A stretch of DNA of 64,000 nucleotides from Megalonaias nervosa (Eukaryota > Mollusca > Bivalvia > Unionida > Unionidae), in the NCBI GenBank assembly GCA_016617855.1, contig JAECUM010006734.1:1-64000 (forward strand), written 5' to 3'. Of this stretch, positions 1 to 11,747 are shown piece by piece; within the stretch, counting starts at the first letter, position 1; each line of letters opens with the position of its first letter. The notes below the pieces were generated by a model. That model was not told where the DNA came from and did not search any database. It saw only the letters and a program-made list of their open reading frames with translations. Both the position numbers and the translations under genes were made by a program.

Positions 1-1038
1 TGGCTTCAGTTTTATCATCATTCATCTGCTGCTTGTTACATGTCATCCATGATTTCACATCGGAAATGCACCTCTCTACGCCTTGGATGGTAGCTTCAAC
101 TTCAGTTGGATGGCTAGATTTGTATATTTGGGTGTCATCAGCATACAACTGGTGAGACACTGGATGATGATCTATGACACTTGAGAGTGGCTGAGTGTAT
201 AGAATGAAGAGAACAGGTCCAAGAAGAGACCCCTGTGGAACACCACAGCATAGATCAACTGGGCTGGAGTGTTTTCCATTTGCGGACACAATTTGTGTCC
301 TGTTGACCAAGTAGGACTTGAACCATAGTAAGGCCGTATCATGAATGCCAAATACATGCTTGAGACGGTGAAGTAATATATCATAGTCTATAGTGTCAAA
401 TGCCGCAGACAAGTCAAGGAGAGTGAGGGCTGTAATGTTTCCGCTATCCAAAGCAGAGAGAAGGTCATTGACTACTTTCAGAAGAGTAGTTTCAGTACTG
501 TGGCAAGGGCGATATGCAGACTGTACATTGCTAAAAAGACTGTTTGAATTCAGATGAGATACAAGTTGGGATAGAACAACTTTTCTAAGATTTTTGACAT
601 GAATGGCAGATTAGAAACTGGGCGGTAGTTCTTTAAATCATTATGGTCGAGTGTTGGTTTCTTCAGCAGAGGCTTTACAATGACAGTTTTGTAAAATGAT
701 GGGAATTCGCCAGTTGAGAGAGAGGTATTAATAACATCAGTTAGTGAAGGCAGTATTGGATCCAAGCACTCTAGCAGCAGTGACGTCGGGATCGGATCCA
801 GTTCACATGACTTTGGTGCACTCTTCATCACGATTGTACGTACTAAATCCATAGAGACAGGTTCAAATGCTGCTAACGGTTGCCGCTGAAATTCTGTATC
901 GCAACTGTATGGTGACGACGAGTCAACTGAAATTGTGTTGTCAAGTTTATCTCTGATGGTTTGTACTTTGTCACGGAAGAAATTTGCAAACAGGTCCGGA
1001 AGGTCGACTAGAGAGAAGTAGCTGGAAGTGGTGTACAT
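1..1038 (-). pseudogene. LINE ORF2, reverse transcriptase part
   Basis: Two frames. The upper (1038-550) has FANFFRDKV, DPIPTSLLLE and LKNYRPVSNLPF, then a shift near 575. The lower (about 575-1) is open for roughly 190 codons with SAYRPCHSTETTLL, AAFDTID, GVPQGSLLGP and YADDTQIY, and runs off the window. Catalytic aspartates of motifs A and C are intact. No in-frame stop is seen within the lower segment. Confidence 0.88.
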
Positions 1039-1769
1039 TTGTTCCTTGACATCAGCTTGTTAGTAATCTCAAATAGCTCTTTGCAGCTGGAACTTTCCAT
1101 GATTTTAGTACTGTAGTGGGCTGATTTAGCTGCATGGACTATGTTTGTGACATTCTTCTTAGCGGCATCATAGATCTGCTTATGAATAGTGAGTCTGGTG
1201 GAAAGCCAAAGCCTCTCAGCTTTACGGCGGTCTCTTTTAGCAGTGCGAAGCTGGTCCCTAACACTGCTATACCACGGAGAACACTTCTGAATTGCTACTC
1301 TGCACTTGGTTGCTGGGGCATGTTTGTCGAGCAATGAACGCAGGCAGTTATCAAGTTGTTCTGCTGTAGTGGGTAAGCTAGTTGTTAGGTTTGCTTTGAT
1401 GTCATGCATTAGTTTGGTTCTGTTTATCATACGGAGGTTTCTCTTAGTAGCGAATAAAGGTGGAGGGTTAGGGACTGATACGTCAAGATGGCATATAATG
1501 CAGAGGTGATCTGATGAAAGTTCGTGGGACACCAGGGAGGACTGAAGAATATTATCATCAGGTCTGTAAAGAATCCAGTCTAATATGTGACCATGTTTAT
1601 GGGTGGGTTGGCTAACTGACTGTTTGAGGTTGAAAACGTGAATGGAATCTAGGAGTTTCGATGTGCATGGGTTTCCAGGACAGTCAAAGTGAAAGTTAAA
1701 ATCTCCAAGAATAATCAGGTTGCCACCTATCGAATTTCCATACTCCAGGAGATTCGGAAACTGCTCCAA
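1008..1769 (-). pseudogene. LINE ORF2, endonuclease C-terminal part and linker
   Basis: About 253 codons. It contains GDFNFH (catalytic Asp/Asn) and SSDHLCI (catalytic Asp-His), which complete the endonuclease, then a basic linker (RDRRKAERLW) typical before the reverse transcriptase. It ends at a premature stop at about 1008; the next segment resumes in another frame, overlapping by about 30 bp. Confidence 0.85.
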
Positions 1770-1783
1770 AAAGAGAGATTCTG

Positions 1784-2311
1784 TCAGCTTGTTTTTCTAC
1801 TAGGAGGAGGGCGGTAGAGGCAGAAAAAGTGGACTGACCTTTGTTCCAGTGCGAGTGTAGTTTGGACTAGTTCAAACGATGTGTGGTCGAAATTGAAAGT
1901 TGTTGTGTAGTTAAGACGGTTGATCAAGGAGGTCTTTGCGATGACAGCAATTCCACCTCCGCGAGAGTGGCGGGGGAACGACTTGATGGAGTAACCGGTG
2001 GGTGTTAGATCCACGCACTTGGGTTCATCGCCTGATGTTTTTAGCCATGTTTCTGTCAGGAAAAAGACGTCGATATTCTGATCGTTGATAAAATTAACTA
2101 TTTCTGTGCGCTTTTCCGATGGTCCTACTGATTGGGCATTGAATAATGCGATGCGCAGTGGTATCTCTTCGATAGCTGACACAAAGGTTGACGATTTAAT
2201 TGGAATTTGGATTAGGTTGTCTAAATTAACGGCCGAATTTTTAAATTTCTGCGCTGGAAAGGGCGAAAGGGAGATAACTGGAATTCTTCTTCCTGTTATC
2301 TGGATCCTCAC
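1784..2311 (-). pseudogene. LINE ORF2, endonuclease N-terminal part
   Basis: 175 codons from an ATG at 2311 to a stop after RPPPSRKTS. It contains the first half of an exonuclease-endonuclease-phosphatase fold: NAQSV (metal-binding Asn), LTETWL (catalytic Glu) and YRPP. The frame stops at an A-run where one missing A would rejoin it to the next segment. It is part of the broken LINE polyprotein. Confidence 0.85.
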
Positions 2312-2344
2312 ACATCTACATATATATATATTCCTTTAAAAGCT

Positions 2345-2760
2345 CATTATTTACACACTCCAAGAAATACACCTCAAAATCAATGTTAAATTATGTGGAC
2401 AGTTTTGGATGAGGTCAATCTAAAGGTGTGATCCAGTATTAACCAGACTGAATGCTGCATACTGTGATGTCACAATGAAAGTGGCACATGTTGAAAACAA
2501 ATTCATAGTACCCAGTTATTTGTTATGATGGACCTGATGCCCTCTTTTCTTTAATCCAGTTTAGTACTGGTCACCATTATAAAGGTCCATAGTGATAAAA
2601 CAAAATTTGTCAGGAAGTTTTTTGATGACATTTAAGATGCAGAGCATTCAATAATCAGGATTGAACAGACTTTGGTTAAACTAGTTTAATGTTAAATTTT
2701 AGAACAAAAAATAATATCCGAGTAAATGTGCCTACATAACCACCCTGACATACAGTTTAG
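2345..2760 (+). mobile_element. Family F TIR element, partial copy 1
   Basis: This matches the other two F copies over most of its length: the blocks ctaaaggtgtgat, cactgtgatgtcacaa, ttcatagtacc, gcagagcattcaataat and ggattgaacagactttgg occur in the same order as at 57300-57600. Its left end abuts the 5' end of the LINE, so the rest of this copy may lie left of the LINE, outside the window. Confidence 0.7.
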
Positions 2761-3138
2761 AAAAGAACCTTGTAGCCCAGTTTTATTCAATCACCTACAG
2801 TATATGAACCTTTTATCTTATGACATATTTCTTTCATTATTATTTACAATTAATCACAATTATTTTCTTTCTGGGAGATATCTTTTTAGTTATTTAATTT
2901 GAAAAAATGTAGAACAGGTCATGACATCATTGAATAGCTAACTGGGCTACCTGAATTCAATATATGGTTATCCAGAATCACCATTGTGGTAGCCCAGGTG
3001 CTCTGGGCACAAGAGTCGTCAGAACTGCCATGTTGTGCTGTAATGACCAATAAATAACTTTACTGCTTTTAAAATTGTGGGCTTAGATATGTGGGATGTG
3101 CTCTATTACATATTGTAAGAGGCAACTAATGGAGACAG
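2761..3138. other. No recognised feature
   Basis: AT-rich sequence with no supported gene or repeat. Confidence 0.5.
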
Positions 3139-3323
3139 GAGCTGCAGTGGCTCTGTGGTTAACATGTTGGACTTGCAACCAGAAGGATGCTGGTTCAAAT
3201 CCTCATATAGTATATGCCTGGGTTGGCTACAGATGTCCTTAGGCATGGCACTTTACTCCTATTGCCTTAACACTAAAACACACCAAATTATGTGTGCCAT
3301 AAAATATCAAACCAAACTAAACT
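3139..3323 (+). mobile_element. SINE family A, copy 1
   Basis: A tRNA-derived head with an A box (TGGCTCTGTGGTTA, 3148-3161) and a B box (GGTTCAAATCC, 3192-3202), then the family body with a tgtcctta-ggcatggcacttta block, a cctta-cactaaa block and an AAACCAAAC-like tail. Eight copies with this layout were found in the window. The body resembles the TGTCCTTGGGCAAGGCACTT block common in animal SINEs. Pol III transcribed in life; this copy is diverged. Confidence 0.8.
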
Positions 3324-3596
3324 TGTTTTTAAAATATGATACAAAGAGTGATACATACAGTGTCATACTGTTATCTATTGTCATCATTTCCATTTGCAAA
3401 TTAATTCTTCATCCCTCTGTTACCCTTCTATTCTAATTTTCAAATAAAATAGTTCTTTTTTTTTTTTAAATGGAAACAACTTGACCTAACATTTTACTGA
3501 TAGTATTGGAATTGTTACAAAAGTGGTCAAGGTCACAGGAATCACACTCATCACTTGCCAGATACAGTTGCAAAAGATCTTAACACAAACCTTGGA
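3324..3596. other. No recognised feature
   Basis: AT-rich spacer between two SINE A copies, with a short T run at 3455-3465. Confidence 0.4.
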
Positions 3597-3785
3597 TGAT
3601 GCATAACTCAGTAGAAGTCATGGTGGTAAGCATACCAGACTCAACCAAATGGATGTGTTCAAAGCCTACCATCGGATTAGCCCAAGTATACCCATGGGCA
3701 AGGTACTTTACTCCAACTGCCTTTGCACTAAATAACTTACTTCTGTTGCTGTGCTGCACAAAACCAAACTGATCACAGTAACTGG
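3597..3785 (+). mobile_element. SINE family A, copy 2
   Basis: Diverged copy. The head (ggtggtaagcataccagac), B-box remnant (GTTCAAAGCCT) and body (gggcaaggtactttactcc, gcactaaataac, acaaaaccaaac) match the family in order. Confidence 0.72.
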
Positions 3786-4783
3786 TACAAAAGGTCATGG
3801 ATCAAGGTTATTATGATAAGCAAATGGCTATTGGTTAACTTACAATGGGGCATATTTTTTCTGCAGACTAAAAGAAATATGCTAACATATTTTATGAAGT
3901 TTAAATTGTATTGTCTTTGTATGTTGGTGTTTTCTTAGATGAAAAAAGTTTAAGTGTTTTTACATCACAATTCAACTTATGTTCAAACCAGATCCTTCTG
4001 AACTGCATGGCAAGTAACAAATAACCAATCTAATCAGGTAATCACCCTATGGTATCACACCAGTAGTAAAGACTTACAACAAAAACACATGAGAACACTG
4101 TAGGTCATTATGGAAACTGACAGCAGATGTTAGTGCTGTAGTTGAGATGTAAAACAGTAGGTAGCTCTCTTCTACAATTGCATCTGTAATGGAGTCACTC
4201 TCTGAAGTTCTAAGCATCACAAAAGACTTACCAAAGCAGACTTCCTAAAGTTTGTCCTCAAGTTTTTAAATGTAATTTAATATTAAAGTCTGAAATTTAG
4301 AAAATTGTTGGTGAACTGTTTCTTCAAACTATTTTTTAATTCTTTTATCTTCACATCTGAAAAATATATTCTTATATTAAAATACAAGATTTCCCATCAT
4401 GCCATGTGATGCCTAATTGCATGTGCCTAAAGAATTTATACCTGCCGCAAGAAAAATCAGGATTTTGTGAACTAGAGTAATTGAAACTGCATAACCTTGC
4501 AGACATGGAAATTATTTTTTGCCAAAGATATCTGACTTGCCACCATTCACTTCTCTGTGAAGTTATGTTCCCTGTACTATTTTGTTAATAATGTTAAAAA
4601 ACCTGGCAGCTACATCATTAAATTGCATTTGCTTTAATTCATGGTCAGACACAGAAAAATAGTTTAAAATATTTTAAACTATAACAGATTGCAGTTGATA
4701 TGATTGTCTCAGACTTACTGTTCTCTTAAATCATTAAAATATTTATGATCAACTTATGAATACTATTAATATTTAGGTGAATC
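3786..4783. other. No recognised feature
   Basis: About 1 kb of AT-rich sequence; nothing supported on either strand. Confidence 0.5.
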
Positions 4784-5004
4784 TACCATATATACTCGCT
4801 TGTAAGACGACTCCAGCTGCAAACTGCACAGACCCATATCTGCCATTTCATAATGCACCAGCTGATATGAGTCTATATAGTTTGTTAGGAGTAATCAGTA
4901 GAACAAACAAGACAGACCCTGAACTGCAGGCACATTATGCAACAGCAGATCAGGATCTTTGTTGTTTGCAGTTTGACTTTACTTATAAGTGAGTTCTTAT
5001 GGTA
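4784..5004. mobile_element. Family M palindromic MITE, copy 1
   Basis: Ends read TA-CCATATATACTCGCTTGTAAG and its inverse (cttataagtgag...atgg-TA), which suggests a TA target site and terminal inverted repeats. Inside are smaller near-palindromes built on GATCTGCCA...CATAATGC...GCAGATC and a central GTTTGTTAGGAGTAATCAGT. No coding capacity. Family M has nine copies in the window. Confidence 0.82.
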
Positions 5005-5133
5005 CATAGGGAGAGGGATCTGAAAAGTGGGTTTAATCATCATCCAAACTTGATTCCTAGTCATGTCTGTGTATATAATAAAAAGATCTTTTCCTGCATA
5101 AATATCCAATATACTTCATTTTTTCCGAAAAAG

Positions 5134-5349
5134 TACGATATATACTTACGTTTAAGGCAAACTGCAAACAACAAAGATCCTGATTTGCCGTTGCATAATG
5201 CGCCTCCAGATCCCCGTCTATATTGTTTGTCCTACTGATTACTCCTAACAAACTGCACAGCCACAGATCTGCCAGTGCATTATGCAATAGCAGATCTGGG
5301 TCTCTGCAGTTTGCAGTTGGACTCATCTTAATAGGGAGTATATATGGCA
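5134..5349. mobile_element. Family M palindromic MITE, copy 2
   Basis: Starts gatatatacttacg and ends gggagtatatatgg. The interior matches copy 1 in the opposite orientation (ctactgattactcctaacaaac). Confidence 0.8.
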
Positions 5350-5394
5350 TTTGATCTTTTGGCTTCTTCACTCATTATCTTTCTTTTTTAATCA

Positions 5395-5425
5395 CTTTAT
5401 GAAATATATCCAGTATTAATATAGA
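5395..5425. repeat. Solo arm of the palindromic MITE found at 36255-36403
   Basis: The segment atgaaatatatccagtatta followed by atagaaaaag closely matches the right arm of the 36255-36403 element. No second arm is seen nearby. Confidence 0.5.
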
Positions 5426-5514
5426 AAAAGAAAATATCATTCATTTGGTTTGTAAAATTAAGCATTAAAGATACAATGAAACCTTCTGATACCAAAACAT
5501 CAGTTACTGCAAAT

Positions 5515-5690
5515 GTCAATACAAGTCAGAGCAAACTTCAAGCATTACTCACATCTACCATCACATAATCCACCAGAAGATCTGGATCTATCCTATCATT
5601 AGGACTAATCAGAAGAACAAACAACACTGACCTTGATTTTCCAGCATATTATGTGTTTGTAGTTTGATCCAACTTGCATGTAACTGCATT
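5515..5690. mobile_element. Family M MITE, degenerate copy
   Basis: Keeps the internal blocks catcacataatccaccagaagatctggatct and ggactaatcagaagaacaaacaa but has lost clear ends. It is the third family M sequence within 900 bp. Confidence 0.55.
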
Positions 5691-6125
5691 CTGTAACCAA
5701 ATTCCTCTTAAATACAAATAGTTGTATGGTTCCAAATTTCCATTATTTCAAGAAAAAAAATCTCATAAACTGAAAGCACCTCAAAACAAATGGTCAGTCC
5801 AATTGGTTTTCAGTCATAAATACGTCTCACTTAAAAACTTCATTATGGTACATACTGTAAAGCTGACCTCTGTAGATGCAAACGATACATTTTCTAAAAC
5901 TAGTGCATGCCTGATAAACTGAAAGGTTACCCCATAACTGATTCAACTAATCTGCTCAAAGTTAATTTTAGATATATCTACTCATTTTTAGAGCATAATT
6001 TGTTCTTCTTGGAATAATGAAGTACTCTGATGAATTAATTACCTGCTGGCCGTTTCAAATAAAAACAATAATCCCCATAAAGGGTGGATTCATCAGTGTG
6101 TCAAATTACAAACAAAAATACCACT
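5691..6125. other. No recognised feature
   Basis: AT-rich, nothing supported. Confidence 0.4.
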
Positions 6126-6310
6126 TATGTTTGTGTATTTGTTGTTGGTTTTAATCACACTTTTAACACATTATTTGCTATATCATGCTCAGGAAATGAG
6201 AGCTAAATACCTATGCCCAAGACCACAGGAAACCAGCTGACCCAGGCTGGCCTGGGCAGGTACTGAACCTGTGACACTTGCATTAAGAGTCTCATGAACA
6301 ACCAAATTCC
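6126..6310 (-). mobile_element. SINE family C, copy 1
   Basis: Read on the minus strand it has a tRNA-like head with a weak B box, then ggcctgggtcagct and a caacaacaa-like tail (ttgttgttggtttt on the plus strand). It matches the 6732 copy block by block. Confidence 0.6.
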
Positions 6311-6339
6311 CTTGCTTATGTATAATGTGCATCCAACTG

Positions 6340-6645
6340 AACACAGTACACATCCAGATCTACCAACATGTCCTACAGCTGCCGGTCTCATCTTGTGTAT
6401 ACACCCAGATCCCTCGTCATGTTCTGCACAAGCTGATCTCAACTAGGGTCTACACCCTGTTCTACCATCATGTACTGCACGAAATGATCTCATCTAGTGT
6501 CGTCATTCACTTTTACTATTGTGTACAGCACCAAAATGATCTCATTTAGGGTCTACCATTACATGCTGCATCAACCAATCTTATATAAAGTTTACTGTCA
6601 AGAACTACACCAACTGATCTCATCTTGGGTCTGCTATCACATACC
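6340..6645. repeat. Diverged ~62-bp tandem repeat
   Basis: Five or six degenerate units of the type gatctcatctagggtctac plus accatcatgtactgcac. Spacing between gatctca anchors is roughly 60 bp. It lies between two SINE C copies. Confidence 0.6.
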
Positions 6646-6731
6646 CCTACCCTCACTAGATGGCGCCCTGTTGTCTCTGGTTCTGCACCCTACCCTCCAT
6701 GAGCACTGTCTTAAATCTTGAGGTTAAATTT

Positions 6732-6925
6732 TGTTGTTGCTTTTATTGGTTTTAACGGCACTTTTTAAACATTACTGGATATATCATGCCAAGGAAAATT
6801 TAAGCCAAGTGTCTTTCCTAAGAAGACACTGAGGTAGCTGACCCAGGCTGGCATGGATGGGTATCAAACCCAAGAAATTTAAATCACAAGTCAAGTGATC
6901 TACCAACTGAGCTACCGCAATTCTC
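6732..6925 (-). mobile_element. SINE family C, copy 2
   Basis: On the minus strand: A box TAGCTCAGTTGGTAGA, B-box-like GGTTTGATACCC, ccagcctgggtcagctacc, and a tail of caacaacaa. Better preserved than copy 1. Confidence 0.75.
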
Positions 6926-8640
6926 CCTCTGGAGATTTAATGCCTGGCATATGGTAACATTCAGTTTATGCATTTCTGTCATGAACTTGGCATCATTTAC
7001 CTCTATTTTTCAGCTGCAGTTTGAATATTATCTGAAATACCCTGACACATCACAAGCACCTGCTCTTTCTAGTTATCTAGTGGCAACACTATATAAAGCA
7101 AGACACTGTAACTGTTCATACTTATTGAACAGACTTCTTGAAGTTTCTTTTAATTTATGAAATTTTTAACTGCATATTTCTTAATAAAAACCTAAATAAC
7201 TTCCCTTAATGATTGTGAAAAATAACTTGCACACATTGGTAACCATAAACTTTTACATTTTTCCTGTGAATAAAAGAAATAAACATGTGGAAAAGATATC
7301 CAAAAGAATTAGTTTGAGAACATTTCATTCCTATCTGTTTACAAGCTGTGAACCCTCTTTCCTACCTGATACAAGGAATCTCTTCTCAATTTTAAATACA
7401 TCTTCCTCTGATCCCAATTGTATCTTTCAAATTATGTGCATTAATGTTTTATCAATCCTAATATTTTGTACATAATTTAAACACATATAGCCAGATGCAT
7501 TTTTTCAAGGAGTTCAGTGTCATGCTTAATGGATATACATCACTACCAGGAAATTATTTAATTTTTTTGCAGAACTACTGGTGGTTTAGTGCTCATGTAA
7601 TCGCTAAATTTCCTAACAACAATCTGAAGCTGGAAAATTTCAGATGATAAAATGATATGATTCACAGCAGTAAGGAAACACATGGTAACAGTTTAGAGTC
7701 CAAAACAATCACATGATATAAAGAAATATGGGTGTGCCTGACATTTTTCATAATTAAGAGTTTTATACAGCCTTAATGTCAATCATAAAAAAAAAATCAG
7801 GAGAAAAAAATTATCAGATTGTCATGAATTTACTGTTCATTTTGTTGTTGCTGCTTGTCATGCTACAATCCAACCAGGAAAAGTTATGCCTGAAAAAAAT
7901 ATGCATGTCCCTGTTTTGCAACCAAAAGATGAGATTAATTATAAAAAAAAAAAAAAAACTTCAAGCCTAAAGTTATCTTATGGATTTGTACAAGTTCTGA
8001 AAATGTGTAAGTATTTTTTTAAAAATTACCCTCATACACTTGATAGCACAGATGAGGTCAGGCATCAGGTGGTGGAAACTGGAAAACCATAAGAAGTAAC
8101 TTTAACAGTGTGAATTTTGAAGATTCTTGTAATATGCAGATGTAAGCATGACACATAGCCATTTTAAGTTGATGTTTGTCATGGCACTGAATTATATCCA
8201 TGGCTGGTAGTAATGATACCATACACTAATGTGTCTGATGGGGACATGATTTATTTTTAATGAGATCTGTCCTATAATTGTGCCAAGTGAATTGGTCAGA
8301 GCGAATTGGGTTCAAGTACTGAAAAATTCCAAGGGTTGAAATGTTGCAGTAACAGTGTTTGTACTTGCTGAAATATTTGTCATAATGTTGAAATTTTGAA
8401 GAGATCAGTTTATTAAAGAAAGCGGGAAAGGATATGAAATCCTAGATGTTTGTTGTTAATTATGATGGTTAAATAAACCAAAATTTCTCACTGACTAAGC
8501 TAACAATTAGGGTGTGCTTCCATGTGAAGTTTCATGTTTTGTAAATGTCTTACACCATAAAATTAGTCAGTATAGTTGAGTCTTGACTACAAGAAAAGTA
8601 GGGAGTATTTTTCTTGTTTTAAAAAAATTCCAATGAACAT
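6926..8640. other. No recognised feature
   Basis: About 1.7 kb of AT-rich sequence with several A-runs (for example 7944-7959). Nothing supported. Confidence 0.5.
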
Positions 8641-8910
8641 GTATTAGAAGTCTTGAGAGATGATTCTGTAAAAGGGAAAGGAGAGCAAGGTACTGTATCT
8701 TAATTTCATACAATTTGTCTTTGCTGTGAGTCTGAAGATAATTGTTTGAATTTATTTCTCTAAATTCACTATCTCTCTTTGATACAAGTCTTACAATAAT
8801 TGTTTGAATTCATTTGTCTTGAATGTTATATGATTCATGTATTCAAAGAATTTCATACATTCTTTTCTTGATAGGAGTCTTGAAATAAGTGTTTGCATCT
8901 ATTTATTTAT
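8640..8910. repeat. Diverged ~90-110-bp tandem repeat
   Basis: The block gtctta/gaaataattgtttgaatt plus catttgt recurs three times with flanking gatacaagtc/ gataggagtc. Strongly diverged. Confidence 0.45.
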
Positions 8911-10432
8911 GTCATACAAATCATGTATGCTAGGAATTAATATTTTTAGGTCTGTAGGAAGTTTATGCCACTGAATTGTTAGCAAATACTGTAGTTAAGA
9001 TAAGAATTAAGTTTCTTTAATTCATTTGTATAACTAAAATGTGAATTCTCTTAAATTACAAATCATTATATTAGCATTCGAGTTACAGTAGGGGCCATAT
9101 GTATTGTTGACCATATTTGTACATTTGTCTGACATTAGTCAAGATAGAGATTAATAGCTCATACTGCTGGGGATTAAATGCATGAGGTGAGAGCAAACTA
9201 TGCTTCTGACCAATGGTAACCAGATCTGTAGAGATATATATTAATCTTGCAGAACTATGTTTTGTTTATGGAAGGAACTGAGCTGGAATTTATATGGTAT
9301 AATGCTATGATGCATCCTGGAACCATATTAACTATTCGTGTCTGTCTGAATTATGATACGACGACATCTGACTTAAAAAGAGAGGTGATGACCCCAACCT
9401 ACTATCAGTGTTGAATCTGCAGTGACCTACAACCAGACATCTGGTTATGCAGGCATGCTGGACAACTGAGTGTGAAATGCTCACTCAATTTTATGATGAA
9501 ATTTATCATATCTGTGTAAATGCAACTGCCAATTGCACTTTTTAAATAACTTTGGTAATTATATTCTGGTATAAGCGTATCCTTCAAGCGTCTTATATAA
9601 TTTTATTTTATCTAATTGATTAAATTGTATTTCATATACCGGGGCTTGTGTTGTTCTATTCTATATCTCTGCTCAGACCTCCATTTACTATATCCATTAA
9701 TTTCGTATTTTTTTATTATTCTCTGGGCAATAACACCAAGGCTGATCATCTTCTAGACAACAATAACTGCAACAACAACCCCATGACAGTCACCAGTATC
9801 TTGGAAGGTGGCGATCAACAACCCAAAACGGATACCTCAGGTTTTAGGATACAACTGATATGCTCCCCCTTTCCAATTCACACAGCCATTTAATAAAACT
9901 GGAGCGGGGAGGGGTGTCCCTTACAATAATGAAAGTGACTAACAAAGGAATTTTAAAATAATGAAAAATTGGACAAGAATTATCCAAGTTATAAAGATTT
10001 GACATAGTTTATGTTACACATATTACAGCCTGAATAGTAGCCCACTGGGCTCCTGACATATGGCTTTACCAACTATGCATGTGTAGAACAAAATTTAAAT
10101 GAAATGACCATTTACTAGACAAGTAATTAAACTGGTCAGTGGGCTATTGGAAATAAGTTTTGTAGGGCATCTGACTGACAGCTGCCAAACCTGGTAGAGA
10201 CTCAGGTCAATTATGGAAGCAGAAAGAAAAGGGACACCTGTGACAGAGGTACCAACACAGTTCACTTCTGATGCATTTGTGAAGCCTCAGGTTGTGATCT
10301 ATACAACTTGTGGCTTTGGAAGGGTCTGGTTAATTAAAGTATAATTTAAATTGTTCCAAATTTTGATGTGCATGAGATGAACTGAAAGATGGATAGCTTT
10401 ATATATTACTTTACTTAAAACAATTACTCAAA
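8911..10432. other. No recognised feature
   Basis: About 1.5 kb without a supported gene or repeat; a short CAACAACAAC-like run lies at about 9759-9780. Confidence 0.45.
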
Positions 10433-10755
10433 AGTAGTTTCTGAGAAAATAACTGAAAAGGACACAAAAAGTAAATGAAATGCACCATCTATACTCGCTT
10501 ATAAGTCAAGTCAAACTGCAAACAAGATCCTGATCTGCCATAAAATAATGCATCTGCAGCTCAGAGTCTATCTTGCTTGTTCTACTTATTTCTCCTAACA
10601 AAGTGCAGACCCTGATCTTCTGGTACATTATGTGACAGCAGATCTGGGTCTGTGCATTTTGCAGTTTGATTTGTCTTTTAAGTGAGTATATAGAGCACTA
10701 AAAAGAGTGATTTCTGAGCAAATAACTGAGAAGAACACAAAAAGTAAATGAAATG
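10433..10755. repeat. ~50-bp direct repeats flanking the family M copy
   Basis: The blocks tttctgagaaaataactgaa (10439 on) and tttctgagcaaataactgag (10711 on) both continue into acacaaaaagtaaatgaaatg. The repeats are far longer than a normal transposon target duplication. Confidence 0.85.
10483..10698. mobile_element. Family M palindromic MITE, copy 3
   Basis: Starts ccatctatactcgcttataag and ends ttaagtgagtatatag. Internal blocks match the family. It sits exactly between two ~50-bp direct repeats (10433-10481 and 10701-10755). Confidence 0.8.
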
Positions 10756-11743
10756 TATATCTGCAATAAAAATGTAACATTATTTCTGAATGCAAACCAT
10801 TGCACAAAGAACTGATAATTATTTAAAGGGAATGATTACATATTTCACTGAATTTTGACACTGAAAACTACATAGTAAAACACCTGTCTTTCCATACATC
10901 ATATAAAGTTATGGTATTGGCATTTATTGTTTACATGTAAAGTGCACTGTAGCAAAATGATACTGCTTAGATCCCAAGAAAAGTCTGACCTACTTTCATC
11001 CAGACTCCTTCTTGTGTAAATTATGATTACACAAACATGGTTACCACAGGTGTAAGGAAGAGAAGTAAACAAAGCAGCTCGTGTATTCATGAAAACAATG
11101 TTAGTGTGTACCTGAAATGGGAAGCTTATGAACAGCTTTTATTACCTGGAAAATTCTGAAAGCAACTGAACCAAAGGTAAACAAAATATAATCATTTTCA
11201 TTTCATTTCCCTAACTGATACTTAAAATAACATACAGATCAGATGTACTATAACGGATAAATACCAATTCAATTGTTTTAAAGGCTACACATAATACATA
11301 TTGGTTCTAATCATTGATATGTGCCGCTGGAGCTAATATGCAAGCAGCAACACTTACAACTGCTATAAGCTGAGACAAAATGGATGTTACATTTTTATTT
11401 TGAATGAGTACATTTTTTTAATCCTCTCAATACCAAATATTCACAATGTTGAGCTTTTAAGCTGTATTTAACAAAAACTTCATAATGTTATCAGGCCTAT
11501 AAGGCTAACATGTTTTCCATCAAACTTTCTATGACACAATTTTTCAAAAGTACATAAACAGCCCTTTTAACAGGATGCCAAATCCATCAATGTTTAACTT
11601 CTGACAATAATGAGTGAAGCAGATAGATGGGGTGTGGGCAGTTGTCAATTTTTGTATGATTGCAGGGAACAAGCATCTAGAAAAAGAAAGCTTTACACAA
11701 ATCAGAAGTTTTACACAGACTGTTGTATATGTGTCATTACAGA
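10756..11743. other. No recognised feature
   Basis: About 1 kb, AT-rich, nothing supported. Confidence 0.45.
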
Positions 11744-11747
11744 TTAA

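Larger units (their letters stand above)
1..2335 (-). mobile_element. CR1/L2-group LINE: endonuclease plus reverse transcriptase, 3' part beyond window
   Basis: A non-LTR retrotransposon read on the minus strand. From 2311 it encodes an AP-type endonuclease: ALFNAQSV, FFLTETWL, GGGIAVI, LYRPP, then GDFNFHF, DWILYRPDD and SSDHLCI. Reverse transcriptase follows: a fingers region with DPIPTSLL and LKNYRPVSNL, palm motif A LLDLSAAFDTID (around 390-425), GVPQGSLLGP (around 219-248) and the catalytic YADD (around 133-145). The last frame stays open to position 1, so the element continues past the window edge. The endonuclease type and these motifs place it in the CR1/L2 group; the exact clade is uncertain. 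Three frame changes, near 1770-1780, 1018-1025 and about 575, break the polyprotein. The 5' end near 2335 is probably truncated. Confidence 0.92.

Noticed and set aside
3139..3215. Possible functional tRNA gene
   Set aside because: A and B boxes are present but there is no paired acceptor stem, and the sequence continues into a repeated SINE body. The same holds for all other tRNA-like heads here.
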